Shown here in pieces: positions 1-11,119 of a DNA stretch of 64,000 nucleotides (position 1 is its first letter; every line of letters begins with the position of its first letter). The notes below the pieces were generated by a model. That model searched no databases. It was not told the DNA's origin and saw only the letters and a list, made by a program, of their open reading frames with translations. Both the position numbers and the translations under genes were made by a program. This DNA is from Desmodesmus armatus (lineage: Eukaryota; Chlorophyta; Chlorophyceae; Sphaeropleales; Scenedesmaceae): the NCBI GenBank assembly GCA_007449985.2, contig VIIQ02000112.1, positions 240,001 to 304,000 on the forward strand, read 5' to 3'.

Positions 1-960
1 CCCCCTCCCCCAGCTGCAGTGCCCTGCACAGTCTGCCAGGCCCTGGTCAACACCCAGCCTGTCGCTGCAGCAGTGGGCGATCGACAAGAGCCTTGGAACA
101 CTGTTCTGGGCTGATGCCGCCGGAGGCCTGTGCCCACACACATAACATACCCAACGGCAGAAACTGCTGCTTCAGCGTGTTAAACGTGCTCGAACCCCCA
201 CCCCCCACCCCCCGGGTGGCACCCCACATGCCCCCAGCAGCCAACACCCAGCATGATCTACAGGATTCTGAGTGAGCATCTTGAACCTTTTGTTCAACAA
301 ACACTCAGAGCACGGTAGATTGTGCAGGACGCGCTGCCACCAGAGGCCTCTGCCTCACAAACAGATCTATCCGTCAGCACAAACTGCTGTCAACACCCCC
401 GCAGAGATGCATGCCCATCCCCAGCACAACTCTCTCTACCCGGGCTCCCACACCTGCGTCTCTATACACCTACCCCCCCCCCCCCCCCCCCGCGTGCCCC
501 AACAAGGAGGAACACACTCAACAATGTCCGGAAATGAACCATACAGCGGGCCGTCCTTCTGCTCATACACACCACTGACACCTGCCTCGCCCAACCCCCT
601 GCCCCTCCCCCTCCTCCCCTACCCCAAAAGGACACATGCCCACCCCCTCCTCCCCCACCCTAAAACAAACACACATTTCCCAACCAGCCTACCTGCTCGT
701 GCTCCCGCTCGTCCACACTGCCTGCATGCACCTCCAAGTGTGCCTCAAAGCGCTGCGGGGGTGAGGGGTTGGGCTTTTGCTTCCGCTCATGCACACCCCC
801 GACACCTGCCTCCTCCTTCCCCAATACCCACATCCCCCACCCCCACCCCCACCCCCACCCCCACCCCCAGCCCCAGCCCAGCCCCGATTCACACAGTCTC
901 CAAACAGCTGAATTACAATTACAGTGTTTGGCTCATCTGAGCAACCCACAAACCACCCAC
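1..960 (-). other. Intron of the stromal processing peptidase gene, C-rich
   Basis: On the plus strand this stretch is dominated by C runs (475-490) and a CCCCAC repeat (837-870), with only short open frames. No continuation of the peptidase domain was found. It contains one recognisable feature, the copied exon end at 691-774, described separately. Confidence 0.6.
691..774 (-). repeat. Tandem copy of SPP exon 3 end with its splice donor
   Basis: These 84 bases are identical to 959-1042, the last part of SPP exon 3 plus the start of its donor. Offset is 268 bp. On the minus strand the copy reads, from 752 to 693, 20 codons (RFEAHLEVHAGSVDEREHEQ) followed by GTAGGC. Just before 752 stands a pyrimidine run ending in CCGCAG, so the copy has the form of a 60-nt exon that keeps reading phase. 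Confidence 0.85.
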
Positions 961-2317
961 CTGCTCGTGCTCCCGCTCGTCCACACTGCCTGCATGCACC
1001 TCCAAGTGTGCCTCAAAGCGCTGCGGGGGTGAGGGGTTGGGCAGCAGCACATAGCGCAGCCCGTTGCTCAGCTGCCCTGTGACCAGCTCCTGATTGGCCT
1101 TCACTGGACCTGACAGCACTGCTGCTGAGGGCTGAGAGCTGCCTGCTGGACTGTCTGCCACGCCGGCCTGCGGGGCACAGCACGGCACAGCGTGACGCAG
1201 CACAGCATGGCAAGGGAAGGGGTATGACAGAGTAAAGGGGGGGGGGGGGGGGCAACAAACACCAGCATGTAAAAAGCACACAGCACGGCACAGCATGGAT
1301 AGGTGTGTAGTTGATCTCTGCTCCATCACATCACCACCACCCACACAGCGCGGAATCACAATGCGCCAATGCACCCTACTGCATTACTTCACTTCACAGT
1401 GAAGCTGTTATGATCTGAATCCACTGGCCCACAGACGCTGAAACGAATGAACCAATGCATGCAACAGAAGGGGTTCAAACACACAGCCGCACACCGCTGC
1501 CACTGCTGCTAGGGGTGCATGCACCTTCAGGCGGTTAAGCTTTGCACTGCCCTGCGCAACTCCCTTGACTGTGCATTGTGCATAAGCACGTGCAACTGCA
1601 CCCCTGCAGTGGGGCTGTCAAGCTTCAGCCAACCTGATCGAACACAACGCCACACATGTTGCCAAACTGCTCTGACCAGCAGCTGTATATCCTTTCGGAC
1701 GCCCTCAAGCAGCTGTTGCATGCATGCAAAACCAAACTGGCCACAGCCGATCAACACCACCAGCAACAGCAGCAGCATTGGAAAGCACTCCAACGACTGA
1801 CAGCAGCACTCACCAGCGCTGCTGTGATGATGATGCGTCTGCCACGCACGGACAGCGATGCTGCGATGTGGGGTCCTGCTGGCTTGGGGCCTGGGCTGTA
1901 AGGGCTCCATGCCTGCTGCTGCAGTTGTGACCGGGGACTGCTGTGGTGACCAACTGAGGCACCTCCCCTGTTTGGGAGCCTGCAAGGACCGCTGCTGCGT
2001 CAGGTGCTGTTGATCTGATGGTGTTCTGAGTTTATGAGGCGTTGGCAGGCCTGCTGGGACTTGCATGCATGAATGCGGTGGGGGTGTGGAGGGGAGGGAC
2101 GTACTCCAGATACACCAGGGTGTGAACACGTACCCCACCAACGCGTGACTTACCTCGCTCCAGACAGAGAGTTTGTCACATTCAAGCCTGCAGAACGCCG
2201 GAAAGGCCTCGAGCGTGCGCTGCTGCCGCCTGATGACAGCCTAGAGACCAAACGAGGCTGTGTGGTAGTGCTTCTACATCCTAAAGTAGTGCACTGTGTG
2301 CGCTGTGAGAGGGCCAT
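961..2317 (-). CDS. SPP: Stromal processing peptidase (M16 metalloprotease), 5' exons only
   Basis: This is the 5' part of the chloroplast peptidase that removes transit peptides from imported precursors in the stroma. Three exons join in phase: 2317-2155 (start ATG, donor GAG|GTAAGT), about 1890-1814 (acceptor inferred from phase; 1878 or 1875 also fit) and 1167-961. Exon 1 reads as a transit peptide, starting MALSQRTQ and rich in Ser, Arg and Thr with almost no acidic residues. Exon 3 contains LSNGLRYVLLPN followed by RFEAHLEVHAGSVDE, which matches the opening of the M16 domain in plant SPP. The zinc motif HxxEH should lie in the next exon, which is not in the window, so the last intron runs from 960 past the left edge. 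The gene is divergent from the SAP-domain gene at 3140. Family assignment is firm; the exon 2 boundary is inferred. Confidence 0.8.
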
Positions 2318-3139
2318 GGGGCCCACTGAGCTTGATCGGTCAGCAGTGCCTTGTGCGAGGATGAGCTTTGGACAGCAGCAGTGATGGACCTGATGCAACT
2401 CAGAAGGCTCTGCAACGATCAAATCCAGTCTTGTTTGTGTGCTGGCACGACTTACGTCAGCTGCATTGTCCATGGCACACACATCACAGGGTTTGGGGAT
2501 GCAGGGTTGTGTCTTTGAACTGTTGTTGAGAGTTGGTAGCGGATCAAGGTTCTGCGTGAATTTGTCATGTGAAGCAGCTGTCACGTCGTCAAGCATCGCA
2601 CGCAATCAAGGCACATAGCTCTGCCGCAGATACCCGCAAATGGACCAGAACGAGGTGGTGGCAGTGTCAGGATGGCCCAGCAGGTGTGCATGCAGTCTGC
2701 TACGGCTGGCATAGGTCCTATCGATATAATCAATGACTCAAGTGCTCTATGTCCTACGCAGGGGCGTCATGGGTGTTGTGGATGGCTGGAAACCCATGCC
2801 CTCAGGGCCAGGTCCAGCGTACATCTGCTGCCAACAGCCCTCTCCCACAGGTGTGGCCGATGTCTTGTGCGCCTTCAACTCGTTCAGTGACCCAGTGTCA
2901 TACCAACATGCACCATGGCTGCAGTGGGCAAGAGCTGGCCTTGTCAGTTGCACGCAGCACCTGCCCACCACCACCACCACCACCACACTGCTGAAAGCAG
3001 CACCCACACTAGTTGACATGCAGCAGCACATCCCCGCCACACCAAGCACATCAACCAGCTCCAACAACAGTCATGCACGGCACCACCAACCCAGCCAGCA
3101 GCTGTCTGGTGTTGCTCGCTCACTATACCACTCCCCTGC
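2318..3139. promoter_or_regulatory. Shared upstream region of divergent SPP and SAP-domain genes
   Basis: These 822 bases separate the minus-strand SPP start at 2317 from the plus-strand start at 3140. No TATA box or clear motif was recognised. A CAC/CCA run lies at 2966-2988. The open frames here lack recognisable domains. Part of the region could hold an upstream exon of the SAP-domain gene, because a CCCCACAG acceptor-like site directly precedes the in-frame ATG at 3154. Confidence 0.4.
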
Positions 3140-4393
3140 ATGGCCCCCACAGTGATGGTGCACAACCGCACAGTGCAGCTGGTTGACCTCTACAAGCTCT
3201 CAGCACACAAGCGTGCAGGCAGCACTGCCGCAGCAGCAGCAGGAGGCAGCGGCAGCAAGAGGCCTGGGGGTGTTATGCAGCAGGAGGTAGCCAAGCGCCA
3301 GCAGCAGGGGGCACAAGGTGAGGGGCTCCTCTTCTTGGATTCCTTGCTTCTCTCGCAGCCTCGGCTCCATGCATCCAATTGCTAACACAGCGCAAATGTC
3401 TGAGGGGGGTGGGGAGCTGCAGCAGCAGGGCAACTATTGGCCAGCCTGCTCTTGGTGGCTGCTGCTTCTGCTACTATGGGTTTCAGAGGAGGTGTGGTTG
3501 CTGGTGGTGCGAGCTAATTAACCACAATGCGCGCGTTTCCGTGCTCTTACCGATTGCTGTTTGTGTGTTGCAGGTGCAGCAGCAGGAGCAGTGGCAGCAG
3601 CAGAGCAACCATCCAACAAGCAGCCACAGCAGCCGCAGCAATGGCTAGCAGGGACCACTGCCAAACAGCAGCCACACCCCCAGCAGCAGCAGAGGAATGG
3701 CGCTGTCGCGCTGACGCCCCTGCCAAATGCCACCAACACACAACCAGGCGCAGCAGTAGCGGCTGCAGCTGCGGCTGGTGCTGCCAGTGCCAGCAAGCAG
3801 CTGCTGCAGTTCACCCCAGAGCAGATGATGCTGTTCAGCAACAAGAAGCTGACAGAACTGCTGAAGGCATGTGGCCTCAAGGTGAGCTCATACTGTAGGG
3901 TGCTATGATCTTGAACTATGGAGGTCGATGTGACAGCACAGCAAAGGGATGGCACGAGCTCTGGGGGCTTCTGACATGCAATCCAGGTGATTAGCTGGCA
4001 CGATGACTTCAGGAGCTTCGGTGCTGAGGTGATATGGGTGTATGCGTGTGCATGTGTGCATGTTGAGGCATGACTTGCACCCAGCCACTGTGCATGCATG
4101 TGTGTCTGTTGACACACGACTTACAACCAGCCACTGTGTGTGTATGTTTCCACATGATGTGCATCCAGCCATTTTAGCTGTGGACAGTCAACAATATATC
4201 TAGCTGAGGACAGTCAACAATATATCCTGAGATTGCGGGTGTGTCACGTACCATATGTGTGTAGGTCGCAGGCAAGAAGGAGGACCTGGTCAGGAGGCTG
4301 CTGGAGTACCAGCGGCGAGTGCGCAAGGCGGCCCAGGGCAGCAGCAGTGCTGCTGGGATAGCAGCTGCAGCGGTGGCAATGACTAGGGCGTGA
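3140..4393 (+). CDS. SAP-domain (putative nucleic-acid-binding) protein
   Basis: Three exons join in phase: 3140-3317, 3574-3881 and 4265-4393, giving 204 residues. The middle exon is rich in Gln, Ala and Pro. The end of exon 2 and start of exon 3 together form a SAP motif: LSNKKLTELLKACGLK-type helix (the window reads FSNKKLTELLKACGLK), then VAGKKEDLVRRLLEY, matching the family pattern of two short helices around GLxxxGKKxxLVxRL. SAP modules bind AT-rich DNA or RNA-processing partners, so a nuclear role is likely, but the N-terminal part (MVHNRTVQLVDLYKLSAHKR) was not recognised. The start is uncertain: ATG 3140 and 3154 are in frame, and an upstream exon is possible. The last exon merges into a degenerate repeat that continues beyond the stop. 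Confidence 0.6.
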
Positions 4394-4760
4394 CACTCAG
4401 AGGTGCAGCAGCTGTGTGCGCACAGGCGGTGCAGCGCAGCAGCAGCGCTGCTGGGATAGCAGCTGCAGCGGCATCCAGGGCTAGGGCGTGACACTCAGAG
4501 GTGCAGCGGCCGCGGGCGCACAGGCAGTGCAGGGCAGCTGCAGTGCTGCTGCTGAAGACCCAACAACAACGGTGTCCAGGGTTGGGGTCTGACACTCCGA
4601 GGTGCAGCGGCGCCGTGCGCAAGACAACGCAGGACCGCGGCATTGGCCTTGGTGCCCGGGCTCTCCCTGACACTCTGAGGCGTAGCGGCAGTGTGCACAG
4701 GGGCAGCTGCAGTGCTGCTTTGTCCTGGGCTTTGGACTTGATTCTCAGTGGGGGGGGGGA
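4318..4760 (+). repeat. Degenerate tandem repeat, about 97 bp, over the SAP gene's 3' end
   Basis: About five units start near 4320, 4419, 4516, 4616 and 4694. Each has GCGCA(A/C)AGGC, a GCAGC cluster, (C/G)CAGGG(C/T)T and then TGACACTC(A/C)GAGGTGCAG. Unit 1 includes the last coding exon and the stop codon; the later units are non-coding and increasingly diverged. Confidence 0.75.
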
Positions 4761-6584
4761 GGGGGCTGCGCATTGCGTTTCAAGCTAGTAGGAGAGCTGC
4801 TACAGCTGCAAGTATCGCAGTTGTGTCCCATATGCTTGATTTCCTCACCAAGTGGCCGGGGGTGGGAGAAGTGGTGGTGACACAAGTTGTACCTGAGTGT
4901 ACTGCATTTGATTATTGGAGCCGGTATCAACAGAAGAAGGAAAGAGTTCATTGAATATCTTGCTCAAAAAAAAAGCAGGGGTTAATAAGCCGTCAGCTTT
5001 TACCCTGCCCTGCTGCAAAAGCCTTGGAAGGAAGGTGTACAGGACGTCCCCACTGCTCCTGAAGAAGCTTCCAAATCCCATCAAATCACCACCACATCAT
5101 AATCATTCAGTCTGCGTCGATCCGTGTCCCCACACGCCCCATCTTCTCGCTCGTTTGACCTGGCCTCGAGCAGCAGATGCCAGATCGTGCTGACAAGCTG
5201 AAAACGTAAAATCATATTACAAAATGCACGCTGGAAGCATCGCAGCCCGGGCAAGGCGTCTCACAGACACACAGATACCCACGTCTACAAAAGCAGCAAG
5301 TGCCACAGAGCAGCAGCACCACAGTGCCCATGGGGGCCTGATCAACAGCTCTACAAGCAGTTTGACAACCTCGGGTAGGCTGCAGTGACTTTCAGGACGT
5401 GCTCTGGCCCTTGCAACAAGCAGCAGCTGTGCTGCTCAGCTTGACAGCAGATGCATAGAAGAAGCGGGATGTGCCGGACAGAGAAGCAGAGGAGCTGTCA
5501 GCACAGTAGGAGTATAGATATACTCGTTATACCTGTACTAACAGCTGCTTGTATTGTTGCTATGAATTGCAGAGCCTGTCAGTGTCATCAGCTGCTTTGG
5601 CGGGGGCCTTGAAATCAATAAGACCGCGCAAGTGAGCATGGCCATCTGCCCGCTTCCAGCCTCATGCAGCGGTCTGAATACAAAATTCAGCAAATCGCCC
5701 ACTTTCAGGACATCACAGGCTACAAACAGGATGCAGCAGCAGCGGCAATGCTGCCCTGGCAGGGGCCCGCCTGTGCTGTCCAGCACAGACCTGGCACACT
5801 TGCAGGCCTGCGCGTGCATGCAGCACACAGCCCTGGGATCCTGCAGAAACATTTAAGTGGTGCTGCCAATGCTTCTCAGCAGCCAGTAGCTACATGCTCC
5901 CAAGCTGGGACCAGGGAGAGGACCAGGGAGAGGTGCAGCTCATGACCACAGCCACCCAGCGCAACTCAGTGTGGCTCTAGGCTAGCAGCCGTCAGCATGC
6001 AGTGCTAATGGAATGCCTGCAGCATGCAACTCTCCATCAGCAGCAGCCTCTGGCAGCTGCAGCTCATGGATGTGTCCTGAACGTGGGGCGCTACCCCGAA
6101 GTGCCCGCTGCCACATGGGCGCTGGTGCCATGCATTACCCTGCTCAGCGCTAGCCATCATAAGCTGCAATGACTGCAGGAACCTAGCAGGCAGCGCACTG
6201 CGCTGGCAGGCTGGGGCCGCCCTGCAGTCCGGGGTCCCCTGCAGCCGGCCCCAAAGGCATGCTGCTGCAGCAACCCCAGCCTCTGACTGAGCCATGCGCG
6301 GCCCACGCATGCAGGGCGGCTCTGCGTGGCCAGCAGCCAGGCGGCCAGCAGCACAAGCCTGCTCAGCAGCTGCACATGCCATGTACAGCCATCAGGATGT
6401 ACATGTGACGATTCTGAACTATTGGGGCAGCCGCTGCCCCAGGTCGAGGCTCGACCCATTAGCTAAGGGGCTACCTGTAAGGCAGCTGCCTGTGCAAGAG
6501 GATAACTCGACACAAGTTGACTGCCGTTGAAGTCAGAAACGTTACTGCTGTTAAACTTGTATCACCTGCTCTATCTCTGCCCCG
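4761..6584. other. Intergenic region or PP2C 5' leader, no gene supported
   Basis: About 1.8 kb without a recognisable domain. Short open frames (for example 4915-5193 and 5632-5856) have no family resemblance. A possible upstream PP2C exon is 6381-6475, from ATG to a GTAAGG donor, because its phase would fit the exon at 6594. It is not otherwise supported. Confidence 0.35.
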
Positions 6585-9500
6585 ATGCTGCAGGTGGGCA
6601 ACCTGAAAGCGACGTACAGCGTCCACACGCAGGCAGGAGCAGACCTAGGCGGCAACGTCAAGGACAACCAGGTGGGTCATACAGGCTCAGTGGGTTACAC
6701 CCTTCCAGGGCTTCAACCCAAAATGTGTGAAGCTGTAATTACAGAGTCGAGTCAGCCTTTTGCGTGTCCATGCTGCCTGTTTTGCATGGTCACAGCATGC
6801 TGAAGCTGTTTGACTGCTGTCTTGGATGGCCAAGAAGCCAGCACAGTTCCCAATAGGGCCTCAGTACAACTTGCCAGTTTTGCTCACTCACACATGTACC
6901 CGCAACATGGTGGTGGTCCAGGATGCCTTGTGCTGACACATGGCGACCCATACGATCCGATCGCTAGTGACTCACTCGCTAGTGCTTAGCGCGTAGCACA
7001 CATACAGTGTATGTTGACCAACACCCTCCTGCCCATGCGTGCTGTTGCTGGTGTGCAGGATGCCTGGGTCATCCAGGAGCGCCTGGCTGGTCAGGACATG
7101 CTCATGTTTGGCGTGTTTGACGGCCACGGCCAGGAGGGCAAGACGGTGTCGCACAGCATCTGCACAAACCTGCCCAAGGCCCTCGCAAAGCATGCAGCTT
7201 GCAAGGTGAGGTGTGCCACCTTTGGTGCTGCCAGTTTCAGCGCCCCTGGCGCATCGCCTGTTCAACCGATCAAGTTGGTCTCTGTGCGGTGGCGGCGTCA
7301 ACAGCATTGGGCATAAGGAGTGAAACCCTCACAGCACAGGGCATTGCACCTGTTATGTGAAGCTTCCGGCTCGCATGGTGTACACTCGTCATGTCACATG
7401 ACGAGTGTACACCATGCGAGCCGGAAGCTTCACATAACAGGTGCAATGCCCTGTGCTGTGAAACGGTGTATGCTGCCTTGGACGTGCTGGCTCTGTGGCT
7501 GCTGAAAGCAAAGCAACCCCTTCTGCAGCCACAGCGCTCAGCACAACCGCACCCCCTCAGTGCCTCGCCAATGCACTCATTCACCACTCGACAAGAGCAG
7601 TGGCCAGCATGCACTAGAAGCCCAGCATATGGTTTTCCCTGTAAGGCCTTGTTTTTACTGCAACTGTGACTGCCAGGTGACCTGTTGTCCTGCAGCCTGC
7701 ACCATTGGCCCAGCATCGTGTGCCCTTCTGTGAGGCCTTCAAGGCAGAGTGTGCACTGCCAGTGCAACTGTAACTGTAACTGTAACTGTAACTGTGGCTG
7801 AACATGTTGTCCTGCAGCCTGGCACCCTGGAGGCTGCCCTGTCTGACGCCTTCCCTGAGGCCAACAAGCTGCTCAAACACACGCAAGGGCTGGACGCAGA
7901 CCTCAGCGGCAGCACAGGCATCGTGGCGGTGAGTTACAACCGTGACTGCTGCCTGGGTACAGTTGACGTTTGAACAGCAGGCCAGCCAGCATTGGAGACT
8001 CCCTCCTGTAAGGACAGCCTGTGAGGAATGGTACATCCCTCCTTTAGACGGGGGTTAACCCCCTTTGTTCACATGTCAGAAACCAAAACAGCAGCTGCAG
8101 CGATGTGGCATGTGCCGTTGCAACGCAAGCAGGACCTCTGGATTTCCACTGTTTCACAGCAGATCTCTGATCTGCTGAGCTGTTTGCGACTCCCAGATTC
8201 GCAGGGTTTCACCCATGGTACTTGCCGCATTTGTGCGTTGTACAGGTGCTGACACAGAACAAGCTGGTGGTGGCCAACCTGGGGGACTCACGCTGCGTCC
8301 TAGGTGGGTGTACTTGGTTGCGCTGCACGGTCACCAAAATTTGTCGGCGTCACTGATGGCAACTAGCGTGCACTGCTGGCATGCACACCTGTTGAGGCTG
8401 CTTGACATGGGACGAACCTCAAACAGTCAGAGCAGAAGGGGTTGTTGGGCAACTTGAGGAAGTTCCTCAAGTTGACTACCAACCCCTACTGCTCTGACTG
8501 TTTGAGGATCGTCCCAGTTTGTGCAGCCCTGGAAGGAGTGCATGCGGCTTTGACTGCTGGGATGCCTAAGCTTGACATGGGTTGTGGCAACTACATAGTA
8601 TGTACTTCTTATCCCAAAAACATTGGTGTCACTGATCGCAGCTAGCGTGCACTGCAGGCATGCACACCTGCCGGGGCTGTTTGTAGCTCAAAGCCGTTTC
8701 GGCCACAACTCTGGTCCAAAGGGCTGCTGGGTCCGGCACCGGAGAGCTCAACTCCAAGCCAGTGACTCAGGAGGGGCACCCTCTCAAGCCTTGAGACTCT
8801 CCGGGAGACTCCGGGTTAGAGTGTGATGTGCAACAGTAGCTGCACACGTTTGTCCGACAAAGGCTGGTGTTGTAGGTGAAAGGCATGCAGCAATACTGTC
8901 CTGCTGGACAGGTTGCTGCCAGCACCGGGTGCAGCGCATAGTCCATACAACTACTAGTCTAGTTTAGTAAACATTTTTATGGCGGTGACACACTGAGGGT
9001 GCCCGGACGAGATGGCTGACATCCTTTCCACTGTTGCCGTATGCAGGCAAGGTTGGGGTGCGTGGGGGAGTGTCTGCTGTGGCTTTGAGCGTCGACCACA
9101 CACCCATGGACCGGCGTGAGGCCAGCCGCGTCATTGCTGCAGGGGTGAGTGCAGGCCTCCTGCCATACTGACCAATGCATGTACATGCCTCTTCTGACTG
9201 TACATGTCCTTGGGTGCTCTTCCGATGTTCACGTTTGTGCCGAGCTGCTTCTGGCAAAAGCAGTGCATGCGCCGGCGATGCTTTCTTACAAGCTGCAATC
9301 ATTGATAGGACTGGTGGATTCCAACGCACAGCCGCTGCAGCCTCTTGCAACAGCATCGCTGGTTGCTGCTGAACGCTGGTCGGGGGGGGGGGGGCTGCCG
9401 TAGGCCCCCAACAACGAACTCCAGCATGCGCCTTGGAGTGTGCACACAGTCCCTGCTCTACTGCAAATTGTGGTCGTATGGCAGCTTGTGGCAGATTATC

Positions 9501-11119
9501 TCAGATATACAGGGTGTCCCACAGGGATACCCTCGGGGAACCCTCAGGGATACCCTCAGGGAGTGTTCCAAGGTGGGGGCAAGATCTTCAGTTGTGGCGT
9601 CAACGTTTCTAACCGCTACTGTTCCCGTATGCATGTTTGCCGCGCAGGGCCGCATTGCCAGCTTCATGTGTGGGGACGAGCCCCTGGGCCCACCGCGTGT
9701 GTGGCTGCGGGACGTCAACGTGCCGGGGCTGTGCATGACGCGCTCCTTCGGGGACCTGGTGGCCGCATCTGTTGGGGTGATCGACGAACCTCAGGTCATC
9801 ACATCAAACCTGCGGCCAGAAGACAAGTGAGTCGGCTGAGCCAGTTCGTCTCCGAGACGATTGAATGGTGGTGGTGGGGGGGGGGGTGAGGGCAATCTGC
9901 TGTTGGTGCTGCCGGGTGTCACAGGGCTGTGTTAGTGCTGTGTTGAGAGTGCCGCTGCATTTGTTGAAGCTATGCCCGAGCTTTCAAAGCGGAGTCCAGC
10001 AACAAAGCCAGCGCCTGGTAGCACACTTAACAAGGCGCTCTGGGTTCACAACCCAGTGGGCCCTGAGGCCTCTCCAGACCTGCCAGGTGGAGAGCAGTAA
10101 GCGCAGCTTGGCAGGTACCTGCCGCACACTTGCCATGGTGCGGTGCTGCAGGTACTGGTGAGGCACTTGCAATGGAAGTTGTGACATCTGCATCCCAACC
10201 GGCATGCGTAATGCTGTGCCCTGCTGCAGGTACATTGTGCTGATGTCTGACGGCATCTTTGAGTTCATGGACAGCCAGCAGATCCTGGGGGAGGTGCATG
10301 CGGCAGCGCAGGCGGGGCAGCCACCCAGCGAGGTGGCAAAGAAGCTGGTCAAGATGGCGCGCAAGTGAGTTGCTGCAGCCTGCCTGTCACTTGTGTATGC
10401 AGCAACAAATAATCCAACGGGGCCCGTCGTGCTTTGGATGCAGGTGATGTTGCTGTCACTTGGGTATACAGCACCAACCAATCTCATGGGGCCCGTCCTG
10501 CTTCCGGAAGCAGGACGGGCCCCATGAGATTGGTCGGTGCTGCATACATAAGTGACAGCAACATTCAGGTTTGCCGACATGGCTCAGTGCTCAGAGCGCT
10601 GCTTGACAGGTTTGAGTGCCGCACTGCTGACACTGCACACGGTGTGCGAACGACATACGCACCATGTCTCTGCTGAACTAAAAGTCCATGTCTTTGCAGG
10701 TGAAGTCATGCCAAGTTGATCTCATCATTTGATGCTGTGGCTGTCTCCTGCACAGGTGCTGGCAGGAGCAGGAGGAGGAGATCATCGATGACTGCACAGC
10801 AATCGTGATCTACCTGCAGCCAGCAGCCACGGCCAGCGCAGCAGGAGCCCTGGGCGGCAGCAGCCACGGCAGCACAGCCTCAGCCGCCGCCGGCGCTGGC
10901 GGCAGCAGCAGCGGGGGTGTGGCAGGCGCAGCGGCCATCGCTGGCAGCAGCAGCGGCGGGGATTCGTCGGCTGCAAAGGACCTTGCCACCAGGCTTGGCA
11001 CTGGGCTGCGGATCAAGGGCAGCGCTAGCACCGGGGGTGTGCTGGGCAGCGGCAGCAGTGGCAGCAGCCATGGCAGCACTGCGGCAAAGAGTGGGGTTCT
11101 GGGCTACAAGCGCTCCTGA
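6585..11119 (+). CDS. Protein phosphatase 2C (PPM-type Ser/Thr phosphatase)
   Basis: A metal-dependent Ser/Thr phosphatase. Eight exons join in phase: 6594-6671, 7059-7205, 7818-7928, 8246-8303, 9047-9144, 9648-9826, 10230-10364 and 10756-11119, about 389 residues. Motifs come in family order: SVHTQAG and NQDAW, metal-binding GVFDGHG near residue 50, VVANLGDSRCVLG, LSVDHTPMDRREASRV, MTRSFGD, YIVLMSDGIFEFMDSQQI and DDCTAIVIYL. The aspartates expected at the metal centre (DGHG, SDG, DD) are visible. After the catalytic domain comes a tail of about 100 residues rich in Gly, Ser and Ala that ends in GYKRS. An ATG at 6585 sits nine bases before the first exon in frame, overlapping the acceptor-like TGCAG, so either translation starts there or an upstream exon supplies the N-terminus. 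No signal or membrane segment is seen. Introns contain foldbacks and repeats. Confidence 0.9.
7329..7461. repeat. Perfect 66-bp foldback palindrome in a PP2C intron
   Basis: Arms 7329-7394 and 7396-7461 are exact reverse complements with a single base (7395) between them. Each arm contains GCATTGCACCTGTTATGTG. The palindrome lies inside the intron between exons 7059-7205 and 7818-7928. It has no open frame of its own. Confidence 0.95.
7683..7837 (+). repeat. Copied acceptor plus ACTGTA microsatellite in PP2C intron
   Basis: The 17 bases TGTTGTCCTGCAGCCTG at 7683-7699 recur at 7805-7821, where they form the true acceptor and first codon of exon 7818. Similarity continues weakly into the exon (a CTGAGGCC block in each). 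Between them lies a five-unit ACTGTA-type run at 7768-7797. Confidence 0.6.
8409..8515. repeat. Imperfect foldback, 52-bp arms, in a PP2C intron
   Basis: Arms 8409-8460 and 8464-8515 pair with about six mismatches around a 3-nt loop. Flanking intron sequence is also duplicated: 8336-8400 resembles 8610-8680 (both contain TAGCGTGCACTG and GGCATGCACACCTG). Confidence 0.8.
10446..10565. repeat. Foldback, about 60-bp arms, in a PP2C intron
   Basis: Arms 10446-10505 and 10506-10565 meet at CCGG with no loop and only a few mismatches. The block GGGGCCCGTCCTGCTTCC forms the inner part. A diverged extra copy of one arm lies upstream at about 10386-10442. Confidence 0.85.

Noticed and set aside
838..872. 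Telomere-like CCCCAC repeat
   Set aside because: Short, interstitial and in a C-rich intron; not the expected algal telomere unit.
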